Counted from the first letter of the stretch, positions 1-5,744 are shown. The stretch is DNA of 8,691 nt from Desulfurellaceae bacterium (GCA_023128455.1 JAGMDW010000152.1:1-8691); one strand, 5' to 3'. Translations and numbers: made by a program. The notes: a model not told the origin generated them from the letters alone.

Positions 1-87
1 TTTGATTTGCATTATAAAAAACTCTATTTTCGAACTCCATAAGTTTTCCTTTAAGGATTTTACGACCAAATCTTTGATTTGTGTCAA
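1..87 (-). CDS. Possible leader mini-ORF inside repeat array 1, partial
   Basis: A TTG start at 87 follows AGGAGGA at good spacing and opens a frame that stays open for 29 codons to the window edge. The product begins MTQIKDLVVKSLKENL. The first residues match the mini-ORF before rlpA (MTQIVDL). A second start at 133, in another frame, is also open to the edge, but its Shine-Dalgarno sequence is degenerate. I recognise no protein family. The ribosome loading signal may matter more than the peptide. It may equally be a non-coding repeat that happens to lack stops. Confidence 0.3.
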   Translation of the reverse strand, partial: MTQIKDLVVKSLKENLWSSKIEFFIMQIK

Positions 88-137
88 AAAATCCTCCTAA
101 AGATTTTACGACCAAATCTTTGATTTGTGTCAAAATA
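1..137 (-). repeat. Array 1 of a palindromic SD/start-codon repeat, cut by the window edge
   Basis: Two near-identical units and the beginning of a third. Read on the minus strand, the core is TTGACACAAATC, AAA, GATTTGGTCGTAAAATC. Unit starts are at 133, 87 and (as ATG lacking the ACA codon) 12. The first two are 46 bp apart. Each core holds a perfect hairpin, CAAATC-AAA-GATTTG (113-127 and 67-81), extended by GAC pairing with GTC around a one-base bulge. The start at 87 is preceded by a strong Shine-Dalgarno sequence AGGAGGA (92-98) with a 4-nt spacer. The units are related to those at 3335-3440. They sit downstream of hicB on the minus strand, but a plus-strand gene lies between, so what transcribes them is not clear. 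Any gene they lead into is left of the window. Confidence 0.8.
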
Positions 138-147
138 ATTCTATATT
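120..147 (+). promoter_or_regulatory. Possible promoter for the small plus-strand gene, overlapping the repeat
   Basis: TTGATT (120-125), a 16-bp spacer and TATATT (142-147) resemble a sigma70 -35/-10 pair. The predicted start of transcription falls at or next to the ATG at 155, which would give a leaderless mRNA. That fits the absence of any Shine-Dalgarno sequence before this ATG. The -35 lies in the palindrome of the repeat. The region is AT-rich, so a chance match is quite possible. Confidence 0.25.
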
Positions 148-154
148 AAAAAAT

Positions 155-364
155 ATGGAAGAAATAACAGTAGAATGTTACAGCGGCTCACGATATGGAG
201 AAAAACCGCTATCCTTCGTTAGAAACAAAAAAAAATACATTATACAAAAAATAGAAAGGATGTGGCGCACACCCGATGCATTACACTTCACCATTTATAC
301 CGAAGAGGGCAAACTCAACATGCTCTATGACGAGTCAAAAGACACATGGTTCCTATGCCTTTAG
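155..364 (+). CDS. Small DUF6504-like hypothetical protein
   Basis: A 69-residue protein starting MEEITVECYSG. The layout resembles the DUF6504 family as I remember it: a GEKPLSF segment (about 15-21), a basic stretch, then a WRTPD motif (about 37-41), a TIYTEEGKLNMLY strand pair and a final acidic D-x-W-F-L ending. Such proteins have no established biochemical role; some actinobacterial members lie near Y-family DNA polymerase genes. I chose the ATG at 155 over the TTG at 125 because the extra ten residues come from the repeat and do not resemble the family. No Shine-Dalgarno sequence precedes 155. The 3' end overlaps the convergent hicB-like gene by 12 bp, so the two transcripts would be complementary at their ends. 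Confidence 0.6.
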   Translation: MEEITVECYSGSRYGEKPLSFVRNKKKYIIQKIERMWRTPDALHFTIYTEEGKLNMLYDESKDTWFLCL

Positions 365-622
365 AATAGTTTCTTCTATGCTTATCAAACTCTTATTTTC
401 TTTTAAATCCGGAGGTATCTTTTCCATTCCCGTATATTTTAGGTAAGCATTTAAACTCTTCTCGTCACACAACTTTTTAAACAATTCCTGCGCTGTATCA
501 ATTAGCGTTTCTTTTGCTTCTTTTTCTGTCTTTTTTCTGCTAAAAAGAGATAACTCCGGACAAAAGGTTACAAAGTATTTACCTTGCTTCCATAATTCTA
601 TTGTTACATTTAAAGTACTCAT
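353..622 (-). CDS. HicB-like antitoxin-family protein, orphan
   Basis: An 89-residue protein. Residues about 4-51 (LNVTIELWKQGKYFVTFCPEL followed by TEKEAKETLIDTAQELFKKL) have the beta-beta-beta-alpha pattern of the HicB-like partial RNase H fold: two strands, a C-P-E-L turn and an amphipathic helix. HicB normally binds and neutralises the mRNA interferase HicA and represses its own operon. No HicA-like ORF is next to it: prmA is upstream, and downstream lies a plus-strand gene. The C-terminal tail (about 52-89) shows no clear ribbon-helix-helix or HTH domain, so it may be a solitary HicB-like protein with another role. The start is supported by AGAGGAG (628-634) five bases upstream. It is the last gene of the minus-strand run seen here. 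Confidence 0.72.
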   Translation of the reverse strand: MSTLNVTIELWKQGKYFVTFCPELSLFSRKKTEKEAKETLIDTAQELFKKLCDEKSLNAYLKYTGMEKIPPDLKENKSLISIEETILKA

Positions 623-668
623 TTGGTCTCCTCTAAAAATCGTTTTGCTACTTTAATATAGTTTTCCC

Positions 669-1265
669 TTAACGGTTCGCTTTCTTCAATAAAAACGAGG
701 TATAATCTTCTAAAAATGTATTCTTGCAAACAATATATCCTTTTTTCATAAAGGTTGATTTAACATCGTAATTCTTCTCATATACAATGCCAGAAAGAAT
801 AAGAAAACCATTCTCCTTTATGTGTTCATCTATCTCCGAAGACAAAGAAATAATAATTTCAGCAAAGATGTTTGCCGTTATGACATCATATTTTTTTTTC
901 ACACACAGATTCCCACTGCAGAAACAAGAAACATTTTCCACATTATTCAGTTTCATGTTTTCTCTACACTCAAATGCCGCTTTTTTATCTATATCAAAAG
1001 CCACCACCTTTTTTGCTCCTAATTTTGAGGCACAAACAGACAGAATGCCCGTTCCCCCTCCTACATCTAAAACGGTTTTATTGCTTAAGCCCAATCCCTC
1101 CAAAAGTTCTATACAGCTTATTGTTGTTTCATGAACACCTGTTCCAAATGCCATTCCTTCAGTCAAAGTTATCTTTGTTTTTTTGGTTTTTGCCCAGGGT
1201 GCAGCAACAACAAAATTTTTACCGATTTCAATAAATTTTTCTTCTTCTCTCCATCTCCATCTCAT
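669..1265 (-). CDS. prmA: PrmA-like ribosomal protein L11 methyltransferase, lacking the N-terminal domain
   Basis: A 198-residue SAM-dependent methyltransferase. PrmA trimethylates ribosomal protein L11. Family landmarks are all in the catalytic domain: GMAFGTGVHETT (38-49 region; canonical GMAFGTGTHPTT), SAM motif I VLDVGGGTGILS (65-76), acidic D-I-D (91-93) and DVITANIFAEII (127-138). E. coli PrmA is about 290 residues; here the protein starts at the segment just before the catalytic domain (WREEEKFIEIG), so the N-terminal L11-recognition domain is absent. An in-frame stop lies a few codons upstream, so no longer start is available. The ATG overlaps the TGA of the MFS gene (ATGA), with GGGGG 7 nt upstream, indicating translational coupling. 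Whether it still modifies L11 is doubtful. It could be a relic or act on another substrate. Confidence 0.85.
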   Translation of the reverse strand: MRWRWREEEKFIEIGKNFVVAAPWAKTKKTKITLTEGMAFGTGVHETTISCIELLEGLGLSNKTVLDVGGGTGILSVCASKLGAKKVVAFDIDKKAAFECRENMKLNNVENVSCFCSGNLCVKKKYDVITANIFAEIIISLSSEIDEHIKENGFLILSGIVYEKNYDVKSTFMKKGYIVCKNTFLEDYTSFLLKKANR

Positions 1266-1837
1266 GTTATCGCCCCCATTTTTCTTTTAGAAGGAATAGC
1301 AAGTGCAGTGAGACAGATATCTGCAACAATAATCAATACACATATAAAAAATGTGTATCTAAACCCAATATGATCACTAAGAAAACCTCCGGCTAAAGGA
1401 CCAATAATCCATCCCAGATTCCAGGTGCTGTTGTATATGCCCATCGCTTTGCCCCTCTTTTCTATCGGTGCCAGATCGGCAATCAAAGCAATGGAGGATG
1501 CCCCCAACGCTCCCCATGCTACACCCTCGACAATCTGTATAAAATAGAGCTGGCTATAATGCTTGCTTAAAGTATAACCGGAAAAAACAAAGATGAATAA
1601 GACCATTGAACTTATAAGTGTAACCTTCCTGCCTTTTTTGTCCGACAAATGCCCCCATAATGGACTGGTCACAACTCCTGCTATTGCTCCACAGGCATAT
1701 ACTAAACCCACCTCACTTCTGGAAGCACCGAGGGAGACAATATACAGAGGAAGGATGGAATAAATGATACCAGAGCAAATCATCAACGGTAAAATAGCAA
1801 GACAGGCAATATAAACACCACTATCCTTAGAAAACAT
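1262..1837 (-). CDS. Half-size MFS transporter, N-terminal six helices only
   Basis: A 191-residue membrane protein with six predicted hydrophobic segments, roughly 9-32, 43-61, 72-90, 97-121, 137-155 and 160-181. MFS hallmarks are present: motif A GHLSDKKGRK (62-71) between helices 2 and 3, and a glycine/proline-rich helix 5 (LGWIIGPLAGGFLSD, 142-156, motif C-like, seen in antiporter and drug-efflux members). A normal MFS transporter has 12 helices and about 400 residues. This ORF ends with SKRKMGAIT just after helix 6, where the central loop would start. The stop overlaps the prmA start. It may be a truncated, non-functional remnant or a half transporter that would have to dimerise; the intact reading frame argues weakly for the latter. 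Start ATG has AAAGGGG upstream at 1846-1852. The substrate cannot be told. Confidence 0.8.
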   Translation of the reverse strand: MFSKDSGVYIACLAILPLMICSGIIYSILPLYIVSLGASRSEVGLVYACGAIAGVVTSPLWGHLSDKKGRKVTLISSMVLFIFVFSGYTLSKHYSQLYFIQIVEGVAWGALGASSIALIADLAPIEKRGKAMGIYNSTWNLGWIIGPLAGGFLSDHIGFRYTFFICVLIIVADICLTALAIPSKRKMGAIT

Positions 1838-1914
1838 TCTAAAACCCCTTTATAAATTTTTCCTTAGTTTGCCACAACAGGATTTATATTAAAAGGATAT
1901 TTTATTGAATAATG

Positions 1915-2622
1915 TTATACAGGTTTTACTATGCCTTGATAAACTACACCTACTGCTTTTGAACAATCTTTCCTGCTGCAAAACTCTACATCTTTTTCCA
2001 TGCCCAGCTTCATAAGTTCACGGGCGTGAGTGGATAAAGCAATTTTTTTTGTATCCTTATCCATCAACTTCCAGAAACTAAATGCTATTCTTGCCCCATC
2101 GTCAAAATCTACACTTGGTACCCTGTCTGCCAACCTCTCTACCACCGCTCCTCCGCACAGGGCATCTTCTAAGGAAACCTTTCCTTTAAGGCCGGAAAGA
2201 ACAATTACACAATGGTTGGGGTTCATGGAAGAAACATAATTAACCATGGAAGACAAATTTAAAAAGCAGGCTATAGTTGTTTTGCCCCCCTGAGGGCAGG
2301 CATTGAGTGCCCGCGTCCCATTTGTAGTAAACAAAGCTGCCTTTTTCTTCTTGAATGTACAAGTGCTCAACAAATAAGGACTATTGGAAAAATCAAAACC
2401 CGGTATATCCTTATTTTCATACTCGCCGATCAAGATATAATCCTGTTTTAATTTTTCTCTCTCCTCATCCAAAGGCAAAGACGACAAAACCTTTACTTCT
2501 TCTATTCCCTTTTCTAACAGAACAACAATCGTACTGCTTGCCCTTAAAGTATCAATTACTATATACACATCTCCATTATTGGAGAAATGCTCTACATAGC
2601 TGAAACTCAAATCTATACGCAT
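1915..2622 (-). CDS. comB: ComB-family 2-phosphosulfolactate phosphatase
   Basis: A 235-residue protein of the ComB family (PF04029). The founding enzyme hydrolyses 2-phosphosulfolactate to sulfolactate with Mg2+ in coenzyme M synthesis in methanogens; in many bacteria the physiological substrate is not established. Family signatures are DTLRASST (24-31; canonical D-x-L-R-A-S/T-T), a GEYENKDIPGFDFSNSP segment (66-82) that matches the G-E-x-x-x-x-x-P-G-F-D-x-x-N-S-P pattern, and FTTNGTRAL (98-106). Two ATGs are adjacent. The GAGGG sequence sits only one base before the first and four before the second (2620-2622), so I prefer the second. No ComA or ComC homologue is in the window, so a coenzyme M pathway cannot be inferred. 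It lies 83 bp after rlpA and 77 bp before the MFS gene. Confidence 0.85.
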   Translation of the reverse strand: MRIDLSFSYVEHFSNNGDVYIVIDTLRASSTIVVLLEKGIEEVKVLSSLPLDEEREKLKQDYILIGEYENKDIPGFDFSNSPYLLSTCTFKKKKAALFTTNGTRALNACPQGGKTTIACFLNLSSMVNYVSSMNPNHCVIVLSGLKGKVSLEDALCGGAVVERLADRVPSVDFDDGARIAFSFWKLMDKDTKKIALSTHARELMKLGMEKDVEFCSRKDCSKAVGVVYQGIVKPV

Positions 2623-2651
2623 CATTCCCTCATCACGCTATAATTTCCCAT

Positions 2652-2676
2652 AAGCGATTCTATCACAATATCGCTT
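2652..2676 (-). promoter_or_regulatory. Inverted repeat upstream of comB
   Basis: AAGCGAT and ATCGCTT form a perfect 7-bp inverted repeat separated by 11 nt, in the gap between rlpA and comB. No T-tract follows on the minus strand, so it does not look like a Rho-independent terminator. It could be an mRNA hairpin protecting or separating the rlpA and comB parts of the transcript, or an operator. I see no well-spaced promoter beside it. Confidence 0.35.
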
Positions 2677-2705
2677 TCTCTACAAATCAAGACACACCCA
2701 AATCA

Positions 2706-3338
2706 TCAATCTGATGCAGTAATAAATGTAGGAAAACCTAACTGTTTTAACTTCGCCGAGCAAATGTCAGCACTGCCTCTGTCGTTGTATTTCCCTACTC
2801 TTACTCGCCAATATACATTTTGTCCGTCGAAAAATTTCTTCAAGTATACATAGGGAAAATGTTTATCTATTTTCCTCTTCAGTAAAAGAGCATAAGTGTA
2901 AGAACTAAAAGAACCCACCTGCACTGTGAAAAGCTCTTTTTCCATAGCCTTGTATACTTCTATAGGATAAAGAACGGTTACTCTCACTGGAGCAGTACCA
3001 GCAGAAAGCATATCTATATCTTTTGCAGCAGAACAAGAAAGGTCGATAATCCTTCCCTCCACAAATGGTCCTCTGTCATTTATACGCACCACTGTTTGCT
3101 TTTGATTGTTTAAGTTCTTTACTTTAACTGTCGTTCCCAATGGTAAGGTTTTATGAGCCGCAGTATGAGCATACATGTTATAGATTTCCCCGCTGGATGT
3201 TCTCCTTCCATGAAATTTATCACCATACCAGGAAGCAATGCCCTCCTCTGTATATGCCCTATATGGTGTGTAAACAGCATGCACAGAAGCACAACTACTC
3301 AAGACCAAACATACGAAAAGCAACAAAAGCTTTCTCAT
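2706..3338 (-). CDS. rlpA: RlpA-family septal lipoprotein with SPOR domain
   Basis: A 210-residue lipoprotein. A lipoprotein signal peptide ends in the lipobox L-S-S-C with Cys16 as lipidation site. The double-psi beta-barrel domain (about 33-123) contains GIASWYGDKFHGRRTSSGE, TAAHKTLPLGT and INDRGPF. The SPOR domain (about 136-210) should bind denuded septal glycan. In Pseudomonas aeruginosa RlpA is a lytic transglycosylase with catalytic Glu, Asp and His spaced 0/+3/+11. Here the equivalents are Glu51, Asn54 and His62, so the Asp is replaced by Asn. Activity may be altered, or the protein may act mainly as a septal binding protein. The start has GGAG (3345-3348) six bases upstream, but that site is buried in a hairpin (see that entry), and a mini-ORF ends over the start codon. 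Confidence 0.92.
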   Translation of the reverse strand: MRKLLLLFVCLVLSSCASVHAVYTPYRAYTEEGIASWYGDKFHGRRTSSGEIYNMYAHTAAHKTLPLGTTVKVKNLNNQKQTVVRINDRGPFVEGRIIDLSCSAAKDIDMLSAGTAPVRVTVLYPIEVYKAMEKELFTVQVGSFSSYTYALLLKRKIDKHFPYVYLKKFFDGQNVYWRVRVGKYNDRGSADICSAKLKQLGFPTFITASD

Positions 3339-3439
3339 AAAATTCTCCAGTTTTTCTGGAGGTTTTTACGGCGCAAGTCTACGATTTGTGTCATAAAATT
3401 CTCCTTTAGAATTTTTACGGCAACTTGTAAAGTTGTCAC
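3335..3439 (-). CDS. Repeat-derived leader mini-ORF coupled to plsC and rlpA
   Basis: Two in-frame starts feed one short frame. The GTG at 3437-3439 overlaps the plsC stop, with GAGGAG upstream, and would give 34 residues (read as MTTLQVAVKILKENF, then the inner peptide). The ATG at 3392-3394, with AAAGGAG (3401-3407) six bases upstream, gives the 19-residue MTQIVDLRRKNLQKNWRIL. Both end at the TGA at 3335-3337, which overlaps the rlpA ATG as ATGA. I recognise no protein family; the peptide is short and basic. The likeliest job is passing ribosomes from plsC to rlpA by opening the hairpin over the rlpA ribosome binding site. The frame may instead be an incidental outcome of repeat insertion. 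Confidence 0.5.
   Translation of the reverse strand: MTTLQVAVKILKENFMTQIVDLRRKNLQKNWRIL
3345..3361 (-). promoter_or_regulatory. Hairpin sequestering the rlpA Shine-Dalgarno sequence
   Basis: On the minus strand CTCCAG-AAAAA-CTGGAG forms a perfect 6-bp stem with a five-A loop. The 3' arm contains GGAG, the rlpA ribosome binding site, six bases before the ATG at 3338. When folded it should limit initiation at rlpA. The upstream mini-ORF is translated straight through the stem, so a ribosome on it would open the hairpin and end at a TGA overlapping the rlpA ATG. That arrangement predicts translational coupling. Confidence 0.6.
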
Positions 3440-4068
3440 AATATCTCCTCATGTACCCTTTCTGCAATTTCGTCTATGTTTCCTTGAGGTATTATCTTTT
3501 CTTTAAAATGAACAATAATCTTCCCTTTTCTTACTACAATTGTACCTGGCGGCATAATCTCTCTCGTCCCTTCTATCTTAGCCGGGATAATGGGAAGATT
3601 GAGTTTCTGTGCTAAAAAAATGCCACCTTTAGAAAATGCCTTTTTCTCTTTAATTCTTGACCCCTCAGGGAATATCATAAATATTCCCTTTCTTTTCTTA
3701 ATTGCTTTTAGTAAAGAAATGGCATTATTTTTAGGGGCGCCTCTCTTCACGGGAATAACATCTAAGTTTTTCATTGCCGTACCTAAAACGGGATTTTTGA
3801 ACAATTCTTGCTTCGCTATCCATATACACCTGTCCTGTATCACCGTCTCCATAGCCATAATATCAAAATAGCTTTCGTGATTTGCCATACACACACATCG
3901 AGAAGCAATCTGCCCTCTCTTTTCCACTTTCACTCCAAATATGAAGCAAACCAATTTTGCCCATTTCTTGATTAGCAAAACATCTTTTGTCCACAAAAGT
4001 TTCAAAATATAAAAAATGGTAACAAAAAATACTACTACCCATAAAAACAAACTCCGCAAGAGGCACAT
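3436..4068 (-). CDS. plsC: 1-acyl-sn-glycerol-3-phosphate acyltransferase
   Basis: A 210-residue PlsC-family enzyme that acylates lysophosphatidic acid to phosphatidic acid at the inner membrane. A hydrophobic N-terminal segment (about 6-25) anchors it. The catalytic H-x4-D motif is N-HESYFD (His64, Asp69). The later motifs are present: VIPVKRG (104-110), substrate-binding FPEGSR (133-138) and IPAKIEGT (161-168). The length is typical for short PlsC proteins. The ATG overlaps the glyA stop by one base (TAATG), and I see no good Shine-Dalgarno sequence of its own, so translation probably depends on ribosomes leaving glyA. Its stop overlaps the GTG of the repeat mini-ORF. Confidence 0.93.
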   Translation of the reverse strand: MCLLRSLFLWVVVFFVTIFYILKLLWTKDVLLIKKWAKLVCFIFGVKVEKRGQIASRCVCMANHESYFDIMAMETVIQDRCIWIAKQELFKNPVLGTAMKNLDVIPVKRGAPKNNAISLLKAIKKRKGIFMIFPEGSRIKEKKAFSKGGIFLAQKLNLPIIPAKIEGTREIMPPGTIVVRKGKIIVHFKEKIIPQGNIDEIAERVHEEIL

Positions 4069-5303
4069 TATGTATAAAATATAAACTGCTCACACAGTGT
4101 AAGAACTTTTTCCTTAGCCTTCCCATAGGCTTCTTTATTTTCTATATTCTTCAAAGTATAGGAGATAATTTCCCCTATCTCCTCCATCTCTTTTTCCTTT
4201 ATTCCTCTGGTTGTAATTGCAGGGGTTCCTATTCTGATACCAGAGGCAACCATCGGAGAGCGGGTCTCGCCCGGGACGGTATTTTTGTTTACTACAATAC
4301 CTACTTCCCCCAATGCCTCTTCTGCAGCCTTTCCCGTAATGTTCTTATCGGTCAAATCAACAAGCATCAGGTGATTATCCGTTCCACCAGAAACAAGTTT
4401 GAATCCTTCGTCCATCAAAACCGAAGCTAATTTTTTCGCATTTTTCACAACCTGTCTTTGGTATTCATTAAATTCCTCCGTTAATGCTTCTTTGAATGCT
4501 ACCGCTTTAGCCGCTATCATATGCATCAAGGGACCACCCTGAATACCGGGGAAAACCATCTTGTCTATAGGTTTGGCAAAGAACTCCTTGCACATAATAA
4601 GACCACCCCTTGGTCCTCTCAGGGTCTTGTGAGTAGTAGCAGTGACAAATTCACAGCACGGAATAGGAGAGGGATGAATACCTGCTGCCACCAATCCTGC
4701 AATATGGGCAATATCTGCTAAAAGATAAGCTCCGCAAGAATCAGCAATTTCACGGAATTTTTCAAAATCAATAATTCGAGGATAAGCAGATGCACCTACC
4801 ACGATTAGACGAGGCTTAAACTCATCTGTGATCTTAGCCACTTCATCATAGTCAATGCGTCCTGTTTCTATGTTTACGCCATAACCAAATGTGGTGTATA
4901 ATTTTCCGGAAAAGTTCACCCCCGCACCATGAGACAGATGGCCGCCATGGGGAAGCGCCATACCAAGCAATCTCTCTCCTGGCTGTAGGGTTGCCATGTA
5001 TATAGCCATATTGGCTTGAGTACCAGAATGAGGCTGAACATTTACATGCTCCGCCCCAAATAGTTTTTTTGCTCTCTCTTGAGCCAGGCTTTCTACTACA
5101 TCTACATATTCACAACCGCCATAATATCTCTTTCCCGGATACCCTTCTGCATATTTGTTTGTCATACAACAACCCATTGCTTGCAGCACGGCAGAAGAAG
5201 ACATGTTTTCAGAAGCGATCATCTCCAGATTGTAATTTTCCCTTTCCTTTTCCTTCTCTATTGCCTCATACACCTCAAAATCCACATTTTCCAGATCTTT
5301 CAT
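4068..5303 (-). CDS. glyA: Serine hydroxymethyltransferase
   Basis: A 411-residue PLP enzyme interconverting serine and glycine with transfer of the one-carbon unit to tetrahydrofolate. It is full length for bacterial GlyA. Landmarks are NLEMIASEN (25-33), YAEGYPGKRYYGG (51-63), HSGTQAN (92-98), DIAHIAGL (197-204; Asp197 contacts the PLP pyridine nitrogen, His200 stacks on the ring) and TTHKTLRGPRGG (223-234) with Lys226 as the Schiff-base lysine. These match E. coli Asp200, His203 and Lys229 with a constant offset of three. The ATG directly follows the rpiB stop (TAGATG), with GGGGGG just upstream. The rpiB-glyA order occurs in many bacteria. It is cytosolic. Confidence 0.97.
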   Translation of the reverse strand: MKDLENVDFEVYEAIEKEKERENYNLEMIASENMSSSAVLQAMGCCMTNKYAEGYPGKRYYGGCEYVDVVESLAQERAKKLFGAEHVNVQPHSGTQANMAIYMATLQPGERLLGMALPHGGHLSHGAGVNFSGKLYTTFGYGVNIETGRIDYDEVAKITDEFKPRLIVVGASAYPRIIDFEKFREIADSCGAYLLADIAHIAGLVAAGIHPSPIPCCEFVTATTHKTLRGPRGGLIMCKEFFAKPIDKMVFPGIQGGPLMHMIAAKAVAFKEALTEEFNEYQRQVVKNAKKLASVLMDEGFKLVSGGTDNHLMLVDLTDKNITGKAAEEALGEVGIVVNKNTVPGETRSPMVASGIRIGTPAITTRGIKEKEMEEIGEIISYTLKNIENKEAYGKAKEKVLTLCEQFIFYT

Positions 5304-5744
5304 CTAGCCCCCCAGTTCCTTTATCTTGTTCAGTCTTCTTTCATGTCTTCCACCCTCAAATGGCGTTTTTATGAATACATCCAACATCTTTTTTGCCTCT
5401 ATTATATTCATTGTCCGTGCTCCAAGGGCAATAATATTCGCATTATTATGCTTTCTCGCATATTCCGTTGCATATTCATTATAACACAAAGCACATCTGA
5501 TTCCTTTAAATTTATTAGCAGTGATAGACATGCCTACCCCTGTTCCACAAACAAGAATACCGAGACAATTCAAATCAAGCACCTTTTTTGCTACCTTTTG
5601 AGCAATATCAGGATAGTCTACACTCTCCTCTGAATAGGTGCCTGCATCTATTACTTCTATATTTCTCTTTTTTAGATAATCTATGATTTCCTGTTTCATT
5701 TTAAATCCCGCGTGGTCTGAACCTGTCACTACTTTAAAGACCAT
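5304..5744 (-). CDS. rpiB: Ribose-5-phosphate isomerase B
   Basis: A 146-residue RpiB (LacAB family), interconverting ribose 5-phosphate and ribulose 5-phosphate in the pentose phosphate pathway. Active-site residues line up with E. coli RpiB: GSDHAGF (8-14; Asp10, His11), Tyr44, catalytic Cys66 and Thr68 in CGTGVGMS, His99, Arg133 and Arg137. I use the ATG at 5744 rather than the one at 5762: GGGAG lies five bases before it, MVFKVVTGSDHAGF is the normal N-terminus, and the longer start has no equivalent in the family. With this start the gene overlaps the end of the ubiD-family gene by 11 bp, so translation is probably coupled. Confidence 0.95.
   Translation of the reverse strand: MVFKVVTGSDHAGFKMKQEIIDYLKKRNIEVIDAGTYSEESVDYPDIAQKVAKKVLDLNCLGILVCGTGVGMSITANKFKGIRCALCYNEYATEYARKHNNANIIALGARTMNIIEAKKMLDVFIKTPFEGGRHERRLNKIKELGG

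Larger units (their letters stand above)
3335..3440 (-). repeat. Array 2 of the palindromic SD/start-codon repeat, between plsC and rlpA
   Basis: Two units start at 3439 (GTGACAACTTTA) and 3394 (ATGACACAAATC), 45 bp apart. A start-only half unit (GGAG, AATTTT, ATGA) supplies the rlpA start itself, 56 bp further on. Palindromic cores are CAACTT-TAC-AAGTTG (3421-3435) and CAAATC-GTA-GACTTG (3374-3388, one A/C mismatch on this strand). Between units, AAAATTCT-AAAGG-AGAATTTT (3395-3415) is a perfect 8-bp inverted repeat with part of the Shine-Dalgarno sequence in its loop. The spacing, the TGACA and CGTAAAA blocks and the hairpin position are shared with array 1. Confidence 0.75.

Noticed and set aside
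1..137. CRISPR array
   Set aside because: There are only two or three units, nearly identical along their whole length with no unique spacers, and no cas genes. Related units elsewhere act at gene junctions.
619..700. Open frame between prmA and hicB ending in a TGA that overlaps the hicB ATG (…RENYIKVAKRFLEETK)
   Set aside because: Most of it overlaps the prmA 3' end in another frame, the only candidate start is a weak TTG, and it does not resemble HicA or another family. A chance overlap is more likely.
2652..2676. Rho-independent terminator after rlpA
   Set aside because: The stem is not GC-rich enough and no run of T follows on the transcribed strand.
3863..4126. Minus-strand frame of 87 codons across the glyA/plsC junction
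   Set aside because: It is an alternative frame of the plsC 5' region; plsC carries the conserved H-x4-D and PEG motifs and this frame has no recognisable features.
5290..5320. Glycine riboswitch or other leader before glyA
   Set aside because: The glyA ATG directly follows the rpiB stop, leaving no room for a leader.
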